Source: an uncultured Eubacterium sp.
GTDB taxonomy: Bacteria; Bacillota; Clostridia; Oscillospirales; Acutalibacteraceae
Assembly (NCBI GenBank): GCA_945980015.1
Contig: CAMFQI010000107.1
Coordinates: forward strand, 1 to 5,298
Direction: 5' to 3'
DNA length: 5,298 bases
In this document: in pieces, positions 1 to 5,298 of the stretch
Numbering within the stretch: the stretch's first letter is position 1
How the letters are laid out: the number at the start of each line of letters is the position of its first letter
The notes under the pieces: generated by a model
Database searches by the model: none
Seen by the model: only the letters and a program-made list of their open reading frames with translations
What the model was told of the DNA's origin: nothing
Translations under genes and position numbers: made by a program

Positions 1-1
1 G

Positions 2-625
2 GTTAAGACCAAAGAAGCATACATCAAGTCGCAGAAATCACAAAAGGCTGAAAATACCGCCGAAACAGTTAAAACAAAGCAGAACTATATCAACGCTCAC
101 AAAAATGCGGAGATTAAGCAAAAACCGAATGTTTCAACACCGAAAACAAGAGTGAATACCTCTGTTTCCTCTGCTCCCACTCCAAAAACCAAAGAGCAAG
201 CCATAAAGGACGCACGGAAAAAATATGTTTCGGAAAAACTGAAAACAAAAGCTGAAGCTGAAAAAGCAGCACGCCAAAATCATACTTCGGATATACCGAT
301 ACATAACGGGAATTTGCCGAAAACAAATGCGGAGCTTATCAAAAGTGATATGTCAGCACCAAATGTCAATTCCGAAAATATGCTTGATACTTCTTTACCC
401 TCAAAATCTATGCCAAAAACAAAGGAAAGCTACATACGCTCACACGGCAAAGCTCCGTCCGACCTTATAAAAACACCGGACAGAGCAAAAGCAATGCCAA
501 AGCAGAACGCTCACACCGTTACCCGCAATGTATCGACAGGTGCAAAAAAGGCGGTTAAAACAAAAGACAGTCTTTTGAAAGGCACAAACAAAGCCGTGAA
601 AACGGGCAATTCCTATGTCGGCAAG
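2..625 (+). repeat. Degenerate protein-level K-T-K-x-x-Y-I repeat in the N-terminal arm
   Basis: Within the NlpC/P60 gene a short motif recurs: VKTKEAYIKSQ (2-34), VKTKQNYINAH (68-100), PKTKEQAIKDAR (182-217), LKTKAEAEKAA (239-271), PKTNAELIKS (317-346), PKTKESYIRSH (413-445), VKTKDSLLKG (554-583) and VKTGNSYVGKS (596-625). A shorter relic, MPKQNAH, starts at 494. The consensus is roughly (V/P)-K-T-K-(E/D)-x-Y-I-x-(S/A)-(H/Q). Spacing is irregular, 42 to 141 nt between starts, and the DNA copies have diverged, so the repeat appears to be kept at protein level rather than being a recent tandem duplication. More copies may lie upstream of the window. Its function is unknown. Confidence 0.75.
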
Positions 626-1897
626 TCTGCAAAGAAAAAAGCTGTTAAATCAGCAAAACGGGCGGCAAAGACGCAGAAGGAAATCACGAAAAAAGCGGCA
701 AAGCAAGCTGCCAAGCAAGCGAAAGAGGTTGCTCAGAAATCTGCACAAGCCGCAAAGGCAACCGCAAAAGCGGCTGTTAAAATCACAGTTAAAGTCGCTC
801 AAATGGTAGCGGCAGCAGCAAAAGCCATTGTTTCGGTGCTTGCCGCACTTGGTGGCTGGGCAGTGCTGTTGGTTGCTTTAATTGTTGTAATCGTGGTTGC
901 GGCAATAGCCGCAAGTCCTTTCGGTATATTTATTTCAGATGAAGCAGCGGATAATGACAGTATTCCCATTTCAGCTATCGTTGCCGAGTGCAATATGGAG
1001 CTTTCAAACAAGCTCGATGATATAGAAAATGCCGCAGCCGCAGACCGCAGCGAAATTATCGGCGAACAGGCAAATTGGGACTTGGTACTCGCCGTATTTG
1101 CAACAAAGGTTGCGGGTGTGGAAGATGATACGGCCCTCGATGTTGTTGTCATAACAGAGGATAAAAAACAAAAGCTCAAAGATGTGTTTTGGGATATGCA
1201 CGAGATAACCTCCCGAACGGAAACGGTTGCAAACGGTGATACCAATGAGAAAGTTGTATATATTACAATTACGGCGAAAACAAAAGAGGAAATGATAGAA
1301 AAATATCATTTCACACGCAAGCAGCAGGAAGCGCTCGATACGCTTTTGGAACAAGATGAAGTGCTGATTTCCGCAACGCAGTCACTTGCGGTATCAGACC
1401 GGGCCGCACAGGATATTTTGAAAAACTTACCCGACAGTTTATCAGCGGAGCGAAAGAAAGTTATAAAAGCCGCCTGCTCGCTTGTAGGCAAGGTGAATTA
1501 CTTTTGGGGCGGTAAATCGTCTGCTATCGGCTGGGACTCAGAATGGGGCAAGCTGAAAACAGTATCGGCAGAAGGCAGTAAAACGACCGGGACGAAAAGA
1601 CCTTTCGGACTTGACTGTTCGGGGTTTGTTACTTGGAGTTTTATCAATTCCGGGTTTAATGCGTCAAGCATAGGACACGGAACGAAAGGGCAAATCGCAA
1701 AGTGCAGCCGAATATCTTGGGAAAGCGTTCAAGCCGGGGATTTAGCTTTTTACGGTGATTTATCTCACGTCGGAATCGTTGCCGGAAAGGACGCTGCCGG
1801 AAATATTCTTGTTATCCATTGTTCAAGCGGTAATAATAATGTCGTTATCACAACAAACGGCGGTTTCGGCTTTGCGGCAAGACCGAGGTGCTATTAA
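2..1897 (+). CDS. ICE-associated membrane-anchored NlpC/P60 peptidoglycan hydrolase, CD1108-like (5' end outside window)
   Basis: The frame is open from the first complete codon and stops at TAA 1895-1897, giving 631 visible residues (numbered from base 2). Residues 1-208 hold repeated K-T-K motifs, and 208-270 are a Lys/Ala-rich helical stretch. A hydrophobic segment spans about 275-304, with its core at 285-304. Next comes a middle domain with ANWDLVLAVFATK and KQKLKDVFWDMHEITSRTET, which matches my memory of CD1108-family mobile-element proteins. The C-terminal NlpC/P60 domain carries DCSGFV (Cys539), SHVGI (His589) and IHCSSG (His606), the expected catalytic triad. About 35 residues separate the WGG motif from the catalytic Cys, which I recall as normal for this family. 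Known for the family: these proteins sit among Tn1549/CTn4-type conjugation genes and are thought to cut cell wall for the mating channel. Inferred topology: basic N-terminus inside, peptidase outside. A GTG at 152 is not a credible start, since it has no ribosome binding site and the same repeats continue upstream. Family assignment is from recall, not a search. Confidence 0.88.
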   Translation, partial: VKTKEAYIKSQKSQKAENTAETVKTKQNYINAHKNAEIKQKPNVSTPKTRVNTSVSSAPTPKTKEQAIKDARKKYVSEKLKTKAEAEKAARQNHTSDIPIHNGNLPKTNAELIKSDMSAPNVNSENMLDTSLPSKSMPKTKESYIRSHGKAPSDLIKTPDRAKAMPKQNAHTVTRNVSTGAKKAVKTKDSLLKGTNKAVKTGNSYVGKSAKKKAVKSAKRAAKTQKEITKKAAKQAAKQAKEVAQKSAQAAKATAKAAVKITVKVAQMVAAAAKAIVSVLAALGGWAVLLVALIVVIVVAAIAASPFGIFISDEAADNDSIPISAIVAECNMELSNKLDDIENAAAADRSEIIGEQANWDLVLAVFATKVAGVEDDTALDVVVITEDKKQKLKDVFWDMHEITSRTETVANGDTNEKVVYITITAKTKEEMIEKYHFTRKQQEALDTLLEQDEVLISATQSLAVSDRAAQDILKNLPDSLSAERKKVIKAACSLVGKVNYFWGGKSSAIGWDSEWGKLKTVSAEGSKTTGTKRPFGLDCSGFVTWSFINSGFNASSIGHGTKGQIAKCSRISWESVQAGDLAFYGDLSHVGIVAGKDAAGNILVIHCSSGNNNVVITTNGGFGFAARPRCY

Positions 1898-1942
1898 AAA
1901 ATATAAGACAGCGAGGAGCATTTTGATATGCCTTTCGCTGTC
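1895..1942 (-). terminator. Intrinsic terminator for the leftward operon
   Basis: Bases 1907-1921 pair with 1928-1942. The outer 8 bp (GACAGCGA with TCGCTGTC) are perfect, followed by two G-T wobbles, one mismatch and four more pairs, closing a 6-nt loop. Read on the minus strand, the hairpin is followed by TTATATTTTTT (1906 down to 1896), a good U-tract. On the plus strand it is followed by TGTATGAAAG, which has no U-tract, so it is assigned to the leftward transcripts. The U-tract overlaps the stop codon of the NlpC/P60 gene. Confidence 0.72.
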
Positions 1943-1950
1943 TGTATGAA

Positions 1951-2004
1951 AGAACCACACAACCGAGAATTATTCTCTGCTGTGTGGCTCTGTTATTGTT
2001 TTTC
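1951..2004 (+). terminator. Intrinsic terminator for the NlpC/P60 gene
   Basis: Bases 1951-1970 pair with 1972-1991, giving a stem of up to about 20 bp with three mismatches. Its cores are CCACACA with TGTGTGG and GAGAA with TTCTC. On the plus strand it is followed by TGTTATTGTTTTT (1991-2003), a U-rich tract. That tract lies antisense to the last codons of the leftward regulator gene, which ends at 1993. The minus-strand side has no U-tract. Together with the neighbouring hairpin it separates two convergent transcription units. Confidence 0.75.
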
Positions 2005-3597
2005 CCGTGCATACAGTGCCGCAAAATTAAGAAGCTGCTTTTTTGAGGAAACGCCAAGCTTGCTGTAAATATTGCCGTTATGGTATTTAAGCGTACTCTC
2101 TTTAACTTCTGCAATCTGTAAAATTTCAGGAACGGTTTTTCCCTCCAGATAGAGGTCAAATATTGTTCTCTCCTTGGGAGTAAGGCTGCGTAAACCCGAA
2201 CAGAAATGATCATAATCATCCTGTATGATGATATTTTTATGCTCTTTCATCAGACGCTTGTTTTCGGTTCTGATGCGTTCAATCTCGCTTTGCAGACTCT
2301 CGTTTTTTTTGGAATGCTCATCGAAGATTTTTTGATATTCGTTGTCCTTTCCGGCAAGAAATGCAAAAAGGTCGTCAATTTCCATAATGCCGCTTTGACT
2401 TTCGTCGGAATATGTCTTTTCGGATTGCTTTATTTTGTCAAGCGATTTTTTTATCGGAAGGATAAATCGTTTTGAAAAATACAGGCTAAGGCTTAAAACA
2501 GCAAACCCCAAAATCAGAATTATGAGTATAAGCTGTACAGTGTTTTTCGTTTCCAGCCCGAAATAATCCGCATACGGCATCATAACCGTAACCGAATAAG
2601 GCGTGTTTTCGGAATAAAGAGTTGTGCTTCTCGTCATGCCGATATATGCGCCGTATTCATTTTTTAAAGCGACAAGACCCTTTTTCAGCGGCTTGATTTT
2701 GAGGGAATCCTTAGGTGCAAGAAAATATCCGTTTTTTGCTCCGCAGCTTAATCCCTCTTTGATATTGATTTCTTTATCGTCCGAGCGGGAGAATATGCAG
2801 GTTATGTGCGGAAGTGTGGACGGCTGTGCGTGTGCGGACTTAAAAATGCTTTCGTTTACTTCAAAGCCGCAGATGCCGTAAACACGGCCGCCGTCGCCTC
2901 TGATAGGAAGAGCAATAAGCATAACGCGCTCCGACGTTCCGGGAAGCGTTATAATATTACAGATATGAGCGGCTTTTTCAATCGGCTCGGAGGTATCCGA
3001 AAAAACTTCTTCAAAATTTGGAAATACCGCAGAGTCAAATTCCAAATGCCATTTGCGGTGAGGCATAATGCCTTTGTTTATTGCAGCCTTCACATTTCCC
3101 CTGTAAAGAAGCATTGTTTCCTTGTCCGTTGTTCCGAACAGATCCTGATTAAGATACACGCCTGCTTTTGAACCGCTTGCGCCGGTTTGAGATGCGTTAA
3201 TCAGAATAAAAGCACCGGAACAGCTTGCCTTTAAAAGCTCGTTCTTCAATAAATCAATATAGCGTTCCTCAAGAGCGTTGATATGCAAAGAAGAATTTTG
3301 AACGCCGCCAAAATCTGTATTTTCCGCATTAAGATATTTCTCTGTAAGCTGTGCGGCTTTTTCGGAAAGCTGTGCGCCGCGCAAGGTAATATCATTGTAG
3401 TAAGACGTCATTTCACGGTCGAAAAACTCAATCTGAAGGCTTAATATATCCGATATTTTATCCTCGGTTGTCGAAAAACGTCCGAACAGGAAAAGAAAAG
3501 CCGCTAATATAAGCAATAAAACGATAGCCAGGATAAACATATATCCAAACAGCTTTTTTTGCATAGATTGTCTTTTGTTTCTTACCGATATTTGCAT
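1993..3597 (-). CDS. Membrane-bound one-component LuxR-type transcriptional regulator with extracellular Cache-like sensor
   Basis: This is a 534-residue protein. Transmembrane helix 1 is at about 19-39, and an extracellular domain at 40-350 opens with a long helix (FFDREMTSYYNDI, 58-70). It contains GGRVYGICGFEVNESIF (236-252), typical of the strand-rich core of Cache domains. Helix 2 is at 352-375. A linker with EIDDLFAFLAGKD follows, then a predicted coiled coil at about 418-455. The C-terminal LuxR/GerE helix-turn-helix (469-534) has LTPKERTIFDLYLEGKT and STLKYHNGNIYSKLGV, close to the family pattern. No kinase or receiver domain is present, so an external signal would have to reach the DNA-binding domain directly through the membrane. 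The gene follows the binding-protein gene after 13 nt and is surely co-transcribed with it. I infer that the lipoprotein delivers or senses the signal. The ligand and targets are unknown. The Cache call rests on layout and a short motif; the helix-turn-helix call is firm. Confidence 0.88.
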   Translation of the reverse strand: MQISVRNKRQSMQKKLFGYMFILAIVLLLILAAFLFLFGRFSTTEDKISDILSLQIEFFDREMTSYYNDITLRGAQLSEKAAQLTEKYLNAENTDFGGVQNSSLHINALEERYIDLLKNELLKASCSGAFILINASQTGASGSKAGVYLNQDLFGTTDKETMLLYRGNVKAAINKGIMPHRKWHLEFDSAVFPNFEEVFSDTSEPIEKAAHICNIITLPGTSERVMLIALPIRGDGGRVYGICGFEVNESIFKSAHAQPSTLPHITCIFSRSDDKEINIKEGLSCGAKNGYFLAPKDSLKIKPLKKGLVALKNEYGAYIGMTRSTTLYSENTPYSVTVMMPYADYFGLETKNTVQLILIILILGFAVLSLSLYFSKRFILPIKKSLDKIKQSEKTYSDESQSGIMEIDDLFAFLAGKDNEYQKIFDEHSKKNESLQSEIERIRTENKRLMKEHKNIIIQDDYDHFCSGLRSLTPKERTIFDLYLEGKTVPEILQIAEVKESTLKYHNGNIYSKLGVSSKKQLLNFAALYAREKQ

Positions 3598-3608
3598 AAC
3601 AATCCCCC
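3598..3608 (-). promoter_or_regulatory. Ribosome binding site fixing the regulator start
   Basis: On the minus strand a GGGGG run (3608-3604) precedes ATG 3597 by 6 nt (ATTGTT). It lies in the 13-nt gap after the TAG stop of the binding-protein gene. An in-frame ATG at 3648 would give 17 more residues but would overlap the upstream gene by 38 nt and add a polar stretch with no ribosome binding site that I can see. A later ATG at 3564, just before the first membrane helix, is possible but less well served. Confidence 0.7.
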
Positions 3609-3610
3609 GT

Positions 3611-4933
3611 CTATTTTTCGCAGAGCTTTTGCCAAAGTCCCTCGGCAAGTGCTTCGGGCGGTGTGTTGCTTAATATAAATTGTTTCTGTTCGTTTCTTAA
3701 ATAATCGTAAAATGTGTAAACTCTGCTGTAATATGCGGGACTTTGCTGTTCTGACAAAACCTCCGAGCTTTCCTTAACTTTTTTTAGGGCTGCATAGAGT
3801 TTTTCGTAATCGGCGGTTTTAAAGCGGTAGTCGTCTATTTTGTCAAACGCACCGTTTGTAACCGGCATATAACCTGTTTGGCATACGAACTCAAGATTTC
3901 TCTCCGGCTCGGTGAGCCATTTGGCAAAAATCACTGCAGCTTCTGCTTTTTGACTTGATGTTTTATATGAGCAAAGACCGACTCCGGCTTGCGTGATATA
4001 CGGCTTTTTTCCGTTTTCAGCGGGCAGAGGCAGTATCTCCAGATCCATCGGCTCACTCGTTCCGTCCTCATATGTCACGGTATCATTATAGTAAAGAATT
4101 GCGGCGGACGAGCTTATGCCGGCTACAACCTCGCCTGTCATCACCTGTGTGTTTGAATATAGATTTGAAAGCATAATATGCCCTTTTGCAAGCGAATCCG
4201 CAAATTTCATGAAGGTTTGCTTAAAAATCACGTTTGACGGGTCATAGAATCCGTTGTCGGCAAAAATATTTCCTGCGCCGCTTTCCGCAGCCGCAAGCTC
4301 AATGGCGCGCAGCGGATAATCAAGAGCGCAGAACGGTTTTCCGCCCGACCAGTCATAATATTTCGCGGCAGCAGCGAAAAACCCATCCCATGTGGACAGT
4401 GCTTCATATGTAACGCCCGTATCGGCTGAAAAGCGTTCAAACTGACCGCCGGCGATAAACAAAAGTTGGGTGGATTTGGACACCGGGAACACGGGCAGCT
4501 TTCCGTCTGCCGTGCCGTCCTCCAAAAACCCCGGAACGTATGCCGAAAGCTCTTTTTCGGAAAAATATTCGTTCCAGTCAAGTAAACAATCCACTCCAAG
4601 CTTCAGCGCATTGCTTTTGTGCGCAAAGAAAAGGTCAGGCATTTCGGCGGAGCCGGGCATTTTGTTATGTGCGTCAAGCAGTTTTTTACCTATTTTGGAG
4701 GCATTCGACATTGCCGTGACATTGATAATAATGCCTTTTTCCATGCCAACTGTCTCGTTAAATTCGTCAATAAGCCGATTCATCGGCGAATCCGCTTGTT
4801 CTCCGTAAACGTGCCACATTGTAAGCGTAACGGGTTTGTTTTTATCAAGTTCCGATTTTTTGCAGCCGGAAAGGCAGCATATTGATATGCTGAAAATGAG
4901 TAAAAGCAAAAATAATTTTCTTGCTGATTTCAT
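3611..4933 (-). CDS. Extracellular solute-binding lipoprotein, family 1 (SBP_bac_1/UgpB-like)
   Basis: This is a 440-residue protein with a lipoprotein signal: basic MKSARK, a hydrophobic core at 7-20, and the lipobox L-S-G-C with the lipidated residue at Cys24. The mature part follows the family 1 binding-protein pattern: VTLTMWHVYG (35-44), EMPDLFFAH (97-105), DGKLPVFPVSKSTQLLF (143-159), TWDGFFAAAAKYYD (181-194), GEVVAGISSSAAILYY (267-282), AKWLTEPERNLEF (337-349) and GYMPV (354-358). Length is normal for the family. The start is supported by GGAGG (4947-4943), 9 nt before ATG 4933. Such proteins usually capture sugars or oligosaccharides for ABC importers, but the ligand cannot be read from the sequence. 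No permease or ATPase gene lies beside it; the next gene is a transmembrane LuxR-type regulator. It may therefore act as a sensory binding protein, or feed permeases encoded elsewhere. It is the first gene of a two-gene operon. Confidence 0.9.
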   Translation of the reverse strand: MKSARKLFLLLLIFSISICCLSGCKKSELDKNKPVTLTMWHVYGEQADSPMNRLIDEFNETVGMEKGIIINVTAMSNASKIGKKLLDAHNKMPGSAEMPDLFFAHKSNALKLGVDCLLDWNEYFSEKELSAYVPGFLEDGTADGKLPVFPVSKSTQLLFIAGGQFERFSADTGVTYEALSTWDGFFAAAAKYYDWSGGKPFCALDYPLRAIELAAAESGAGNIFADNGFYDPSNVIFKQTFMKFADSLAKGHIMLSNLYSNTQVMTGEVVAGISSSAAILYYNDTVTYEDGTSEPMDLEILPLPAENGKKPYITQAGVGLCSYKTSSQKAEAAVIFAKWLTEPERNLEFVCQTGYMPVTNGAFDKIDDYRFKTADYEKLYAALKKVKESSEVLSEQQSPAYYSRVYTFYDYLRNEQKQFILSNTPPEALAEGLWQKLCEK

Positions 4934-5016
4934 ACTTAGGTTCCTCCGTGATATGGTTTGATGATTTTTTCCGTTTCTCCTGTTTTATGCCGGTAAGTTG
5001 CCAACAGATGTAATCA

Positions 5017-5045
5017 ATCCTATACTTTTTCCCCTACTTTTTCAA
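5017..5045 (-). promoter_or_regulatory. Predicted sigma-A promoter of the binding-protein/regulator operon
   Basis: On the minus strand TTGAAA (5045-5040, five of six matches to the -35 consensus) is followed after exactly 17 bp by TAGGAT (5022-5017, four of six matches to the -10 consensus). Transcription would start near 5010, giving a leader of roughly 75 nt before ATG 4933. Both boxes are embedded in repeats: the -35 lies in the left arm of the 28-bp palindrome and the -10 in the first CCTATACTTTTT copy. This suggests control at the promoter by a bound protein. Confidence 0.5.
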
Positions 5046-5067
5046 AAAAACTTAAATTTTTTTGAAA
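5040..5067. repeat. 28-bp AT-rich near-perfect palindrome over the -35 box
   Basis: Arms TTTCAAAAAAA (5040-5050) and TTTTTTTGAAA (5057-5067) are exact inverted copies. The central six bases CTTAAA are also symmetric except for the outer pair, so only one base pair breaks the symmetry over 28 bp. The centre, between 5053 and 5054, lies about 43 bp upstream of the predicted transcription start. It has too little GC for a normal intrinsic terminator and no following U-tract beyond its own arms. A protein-binding site or a bent A-tract element is more likely. Confidence 0.55.
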
Positions 5068-5072
5068 TTCAT

Positions 5073-5098
5073 CCTATACTTTTGGCAAAAAGTATGGG
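5073..5098. repeat. 26-bp inverted repeat, candidate upstream operator
   Basis: Bases 5073-5083 pair with 5088-5098 around GGCA. All 11 positions match if one G-T wobble (5075 with 5096) is allowed. The half-site is the same CCTATACTTTT element that overlaps the promoter. The centre lies about 75 bp upstream of the predicted start of transcription, a position compatible with an activator. No U-tract follows on either strand, so a terminator is unlikely. Confidence 0.5.
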
Positions 5099-5124
5099 GA
5101 CAAAAAGATATTTTTATGTATAAT
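5097..5124 (+). promoter_or_regulatory. Weak candidate divergent promoter
   Basis: On the plus strand a perfect TATAAT (5119-5124) lies 16 bp after GGGACA (5097-5102, four of six -35 matches). TATAAT arises easily by chance in DNA this AT-rich. It would drive transcription to the right, away from the operon, towards the possible reading frame at 5206, and would share the inverted repeat at 5073-5098 with the operon. Confidence 0.25.
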
Positions 5125-5205
5125 GTAAATATGTAAAAACAACAATTTGCAGTACCGGAAAGAATCGTCTGCAAAAAACAAAGATAAGGGGGTATCCTTT
5201 TACGT

Positions 5206-5298
5206 ATGTGTTTCAACTTATTAAAAAGTAATAGTAGTTTCTCAAATAAAAAAACGCATTCTTTTTTAGCATACATAATCTATTTAAGTGTATCACAC
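5206..5298 (+). CDS. Possible 5' end of an unidentified gene (31 codons visible)
   Basis: From ATG 5206 the frame stays open to the window edge, starting MCFNLLKSNSSFSNKKTHSF. A GGGGG run (5188-5192) precedes it, but the 13-nt spacing is longer than usual. The sequence shows no domain, and its composition resembles the surrounding AT-rich spacer. It may be a real N-terminus or chance, and I lean towards chance. Confidence 0.15.
   Translation, partial: MCFNLLKSNSSFSNKKTHSFLAYIIYLSVSH

Larger units (their letters stand above)
5019..5099. repeat. Cluster of CCTATACTTTTT-like elements, candidate operators
   Basis: Written on the plus strand, the copies are CCTATACTTTTT (5019-5030), CCCCTACTTTTTC (5031-5043) and CCTATACTTTT (5073-5083). 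An inverted copy is AAAAAGTATGGGG (5087-5099). A weaker copy of the inverted form, CAAAAAGATA, follows at 5101-5110, 15 bp from CAAAAAGTAT (5086-5095). The first two copies are offset by 12 bp and overlap the -10, spacer and -35 of the predicted promoter. The cluster is confined to this control region. The operon's own LuxR-type regulator is the obvious candidate binder, but that is inference. Confidence 0.55.
4934..5298. other. Intergenic control region upstream of the binding-protein operon
   Basis: These 365 bases hold no convincing complete gene. Bases 4934-5010 are the likely 5' leader of the operon, with the Shine-Dalgarno at 4943-4947 and no riboswitch that I recognise. Bases 5017-5099 contain the promoter and a dense set of direct and inverted repeats. 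Bases 5100-5298 are AT-rich with homopolymer runs. They contain a possible rightward -10 box at 5119-5124 and a possible reading frame from 5206 to the edge, both weak. I see no tRNA, CRISPR or insertion-sequence end. Confidence 0.6.

Noticed and set aside
152..154. GTG as the start of the NlpC/P60 gene
   Set aside because: The frame is open to the window's left edge, the same K-T-K repeats occur upstream of it, and no ribosome binding site precedes it.
799..1354. Minus-strand open frames of 148 and 116 codons opposite the hydrolase gene
   Set aside because: They lie antisense to well-supported coding sequence (membrane and middle domains), have no ribosome binding site support and resemble no protein family.
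2206..3171. Plus-strand open frames opposite the regulator gene
   Set aside because: They are shadows of a gene with clear domain structure on the other strand.
3598..3648. Upstream ATG at 3648 as start of the LuxR-type regulator
   Set aside because: It overlaps the preceding gene by 38 nt and lacks a ribosome binding site, whereas ATG 3597 follows a G-rich site at normal spacing.
4228..4885. Open frames on both strands inside the binding-protein gene
   Set aside because: They overlap conserved family 1 binding-protein motifs in the true frame and lack start signals.
4980..5007. Inverted CTGTT/AACAG in the operon leader as a riboswitch or attenuator
   Set aside because: Only 5 bp pair around an 18-nt loop, no alternative stem or U-tract is seen, and no known riboswitch core is recognisable.
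5228..5270. A-run/T-run pair near the right edge as a terminator
   Set aside because: It has no GC stem, only facing homopolymers, which are expected by chance in this AT-rich stretch.
5052..5276. Minus-strand 74-codon frame upstream of the binding-protein gene
   Set aside because: It runs through the palindrome and operator-like repeats, has low-complexity Phe/Leu/Lys composition and has no Shine-Dalgarno before ATG 5276.
5288..5298. Small inverted repeat GTGT-ATC-ACAC at the window end as a mobile-element end
   Set aside because: Four pairs only, cut by the window edge, with no partner repeat in the window.

Overview
The window most likely comes from a gut-type member of the Clostridia (Bacillota). 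The base composition is moderately AT-rich, the ribosome binding sites are G-rich and Gram-positive in style, one protein carries a Gram-positive lipoprotein signal, and the left-hand gene belongs to a family found on Tn1549/CTn4-like integrative conjugative elements (ICEs). No organism can be named from this sequence alone.

Left part (2-1897, + strand): the 3' portion of a large gene whose start lies outside the window. It encodes a single-pass membrane protein with a long, very basic N-terminal arm containing a repeated K-T-K motif, one transmembrane segment, a middle domain like that of CD1108-family mobile-element proteins, and a C-terminal NlpC/P60 peptidase domain with its Cys-His-His residues intact. 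It probably opens peptidoglycan for a conjugative secretion channel.

Junction (1895-2004): two hairpins, one for each direction. The + strand gene and the - strand operon converge here. Each U-tract runs into the last codons or stop codon of the opposing gene.

Right part (1993-4933, - strand): a compact two-gene operon, read from right to left. The first gene encodes a family 1 extracellular solute-binding lipoprotein. The second, 13 nt downstream, encodes a membrane-anchored regulator with an extracellular Cache-like domain between two transmembrane helices, a cytoplasmic coiled coil and a C-terminal LuxR/GerE helix-turn-helix. No ABC permease or ATPase gene is visible. The pair therefore looks more like a ligand-sensing unit (binding protein plus one-component transmembrane transcription factor) than a transporter, although permeases could be encoded elsewhere.

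Upstream region (4934-5298): a plausible sigma-A promoter for the operon (-35 at 5040-5045, -10 at 5017-5022), overlapped and preceded by repeated copies of a CCTATACTTTTT-like element, a 28-bp near-perfect AT-rich palindrome and a 26-bp inverted repeat. These are good candidate operators, possibly for the operon's own LuxR-type regulator. A weak divergent promoter and a possible start of a + strand reading frame lie at the right edge.

The main points of interest are the permease-less binding protein/membrane-LuxR pair, its repeat-dense control region, and its position directly after an ICE conjugation gene, where further conjugation-module genes would normally be expected.
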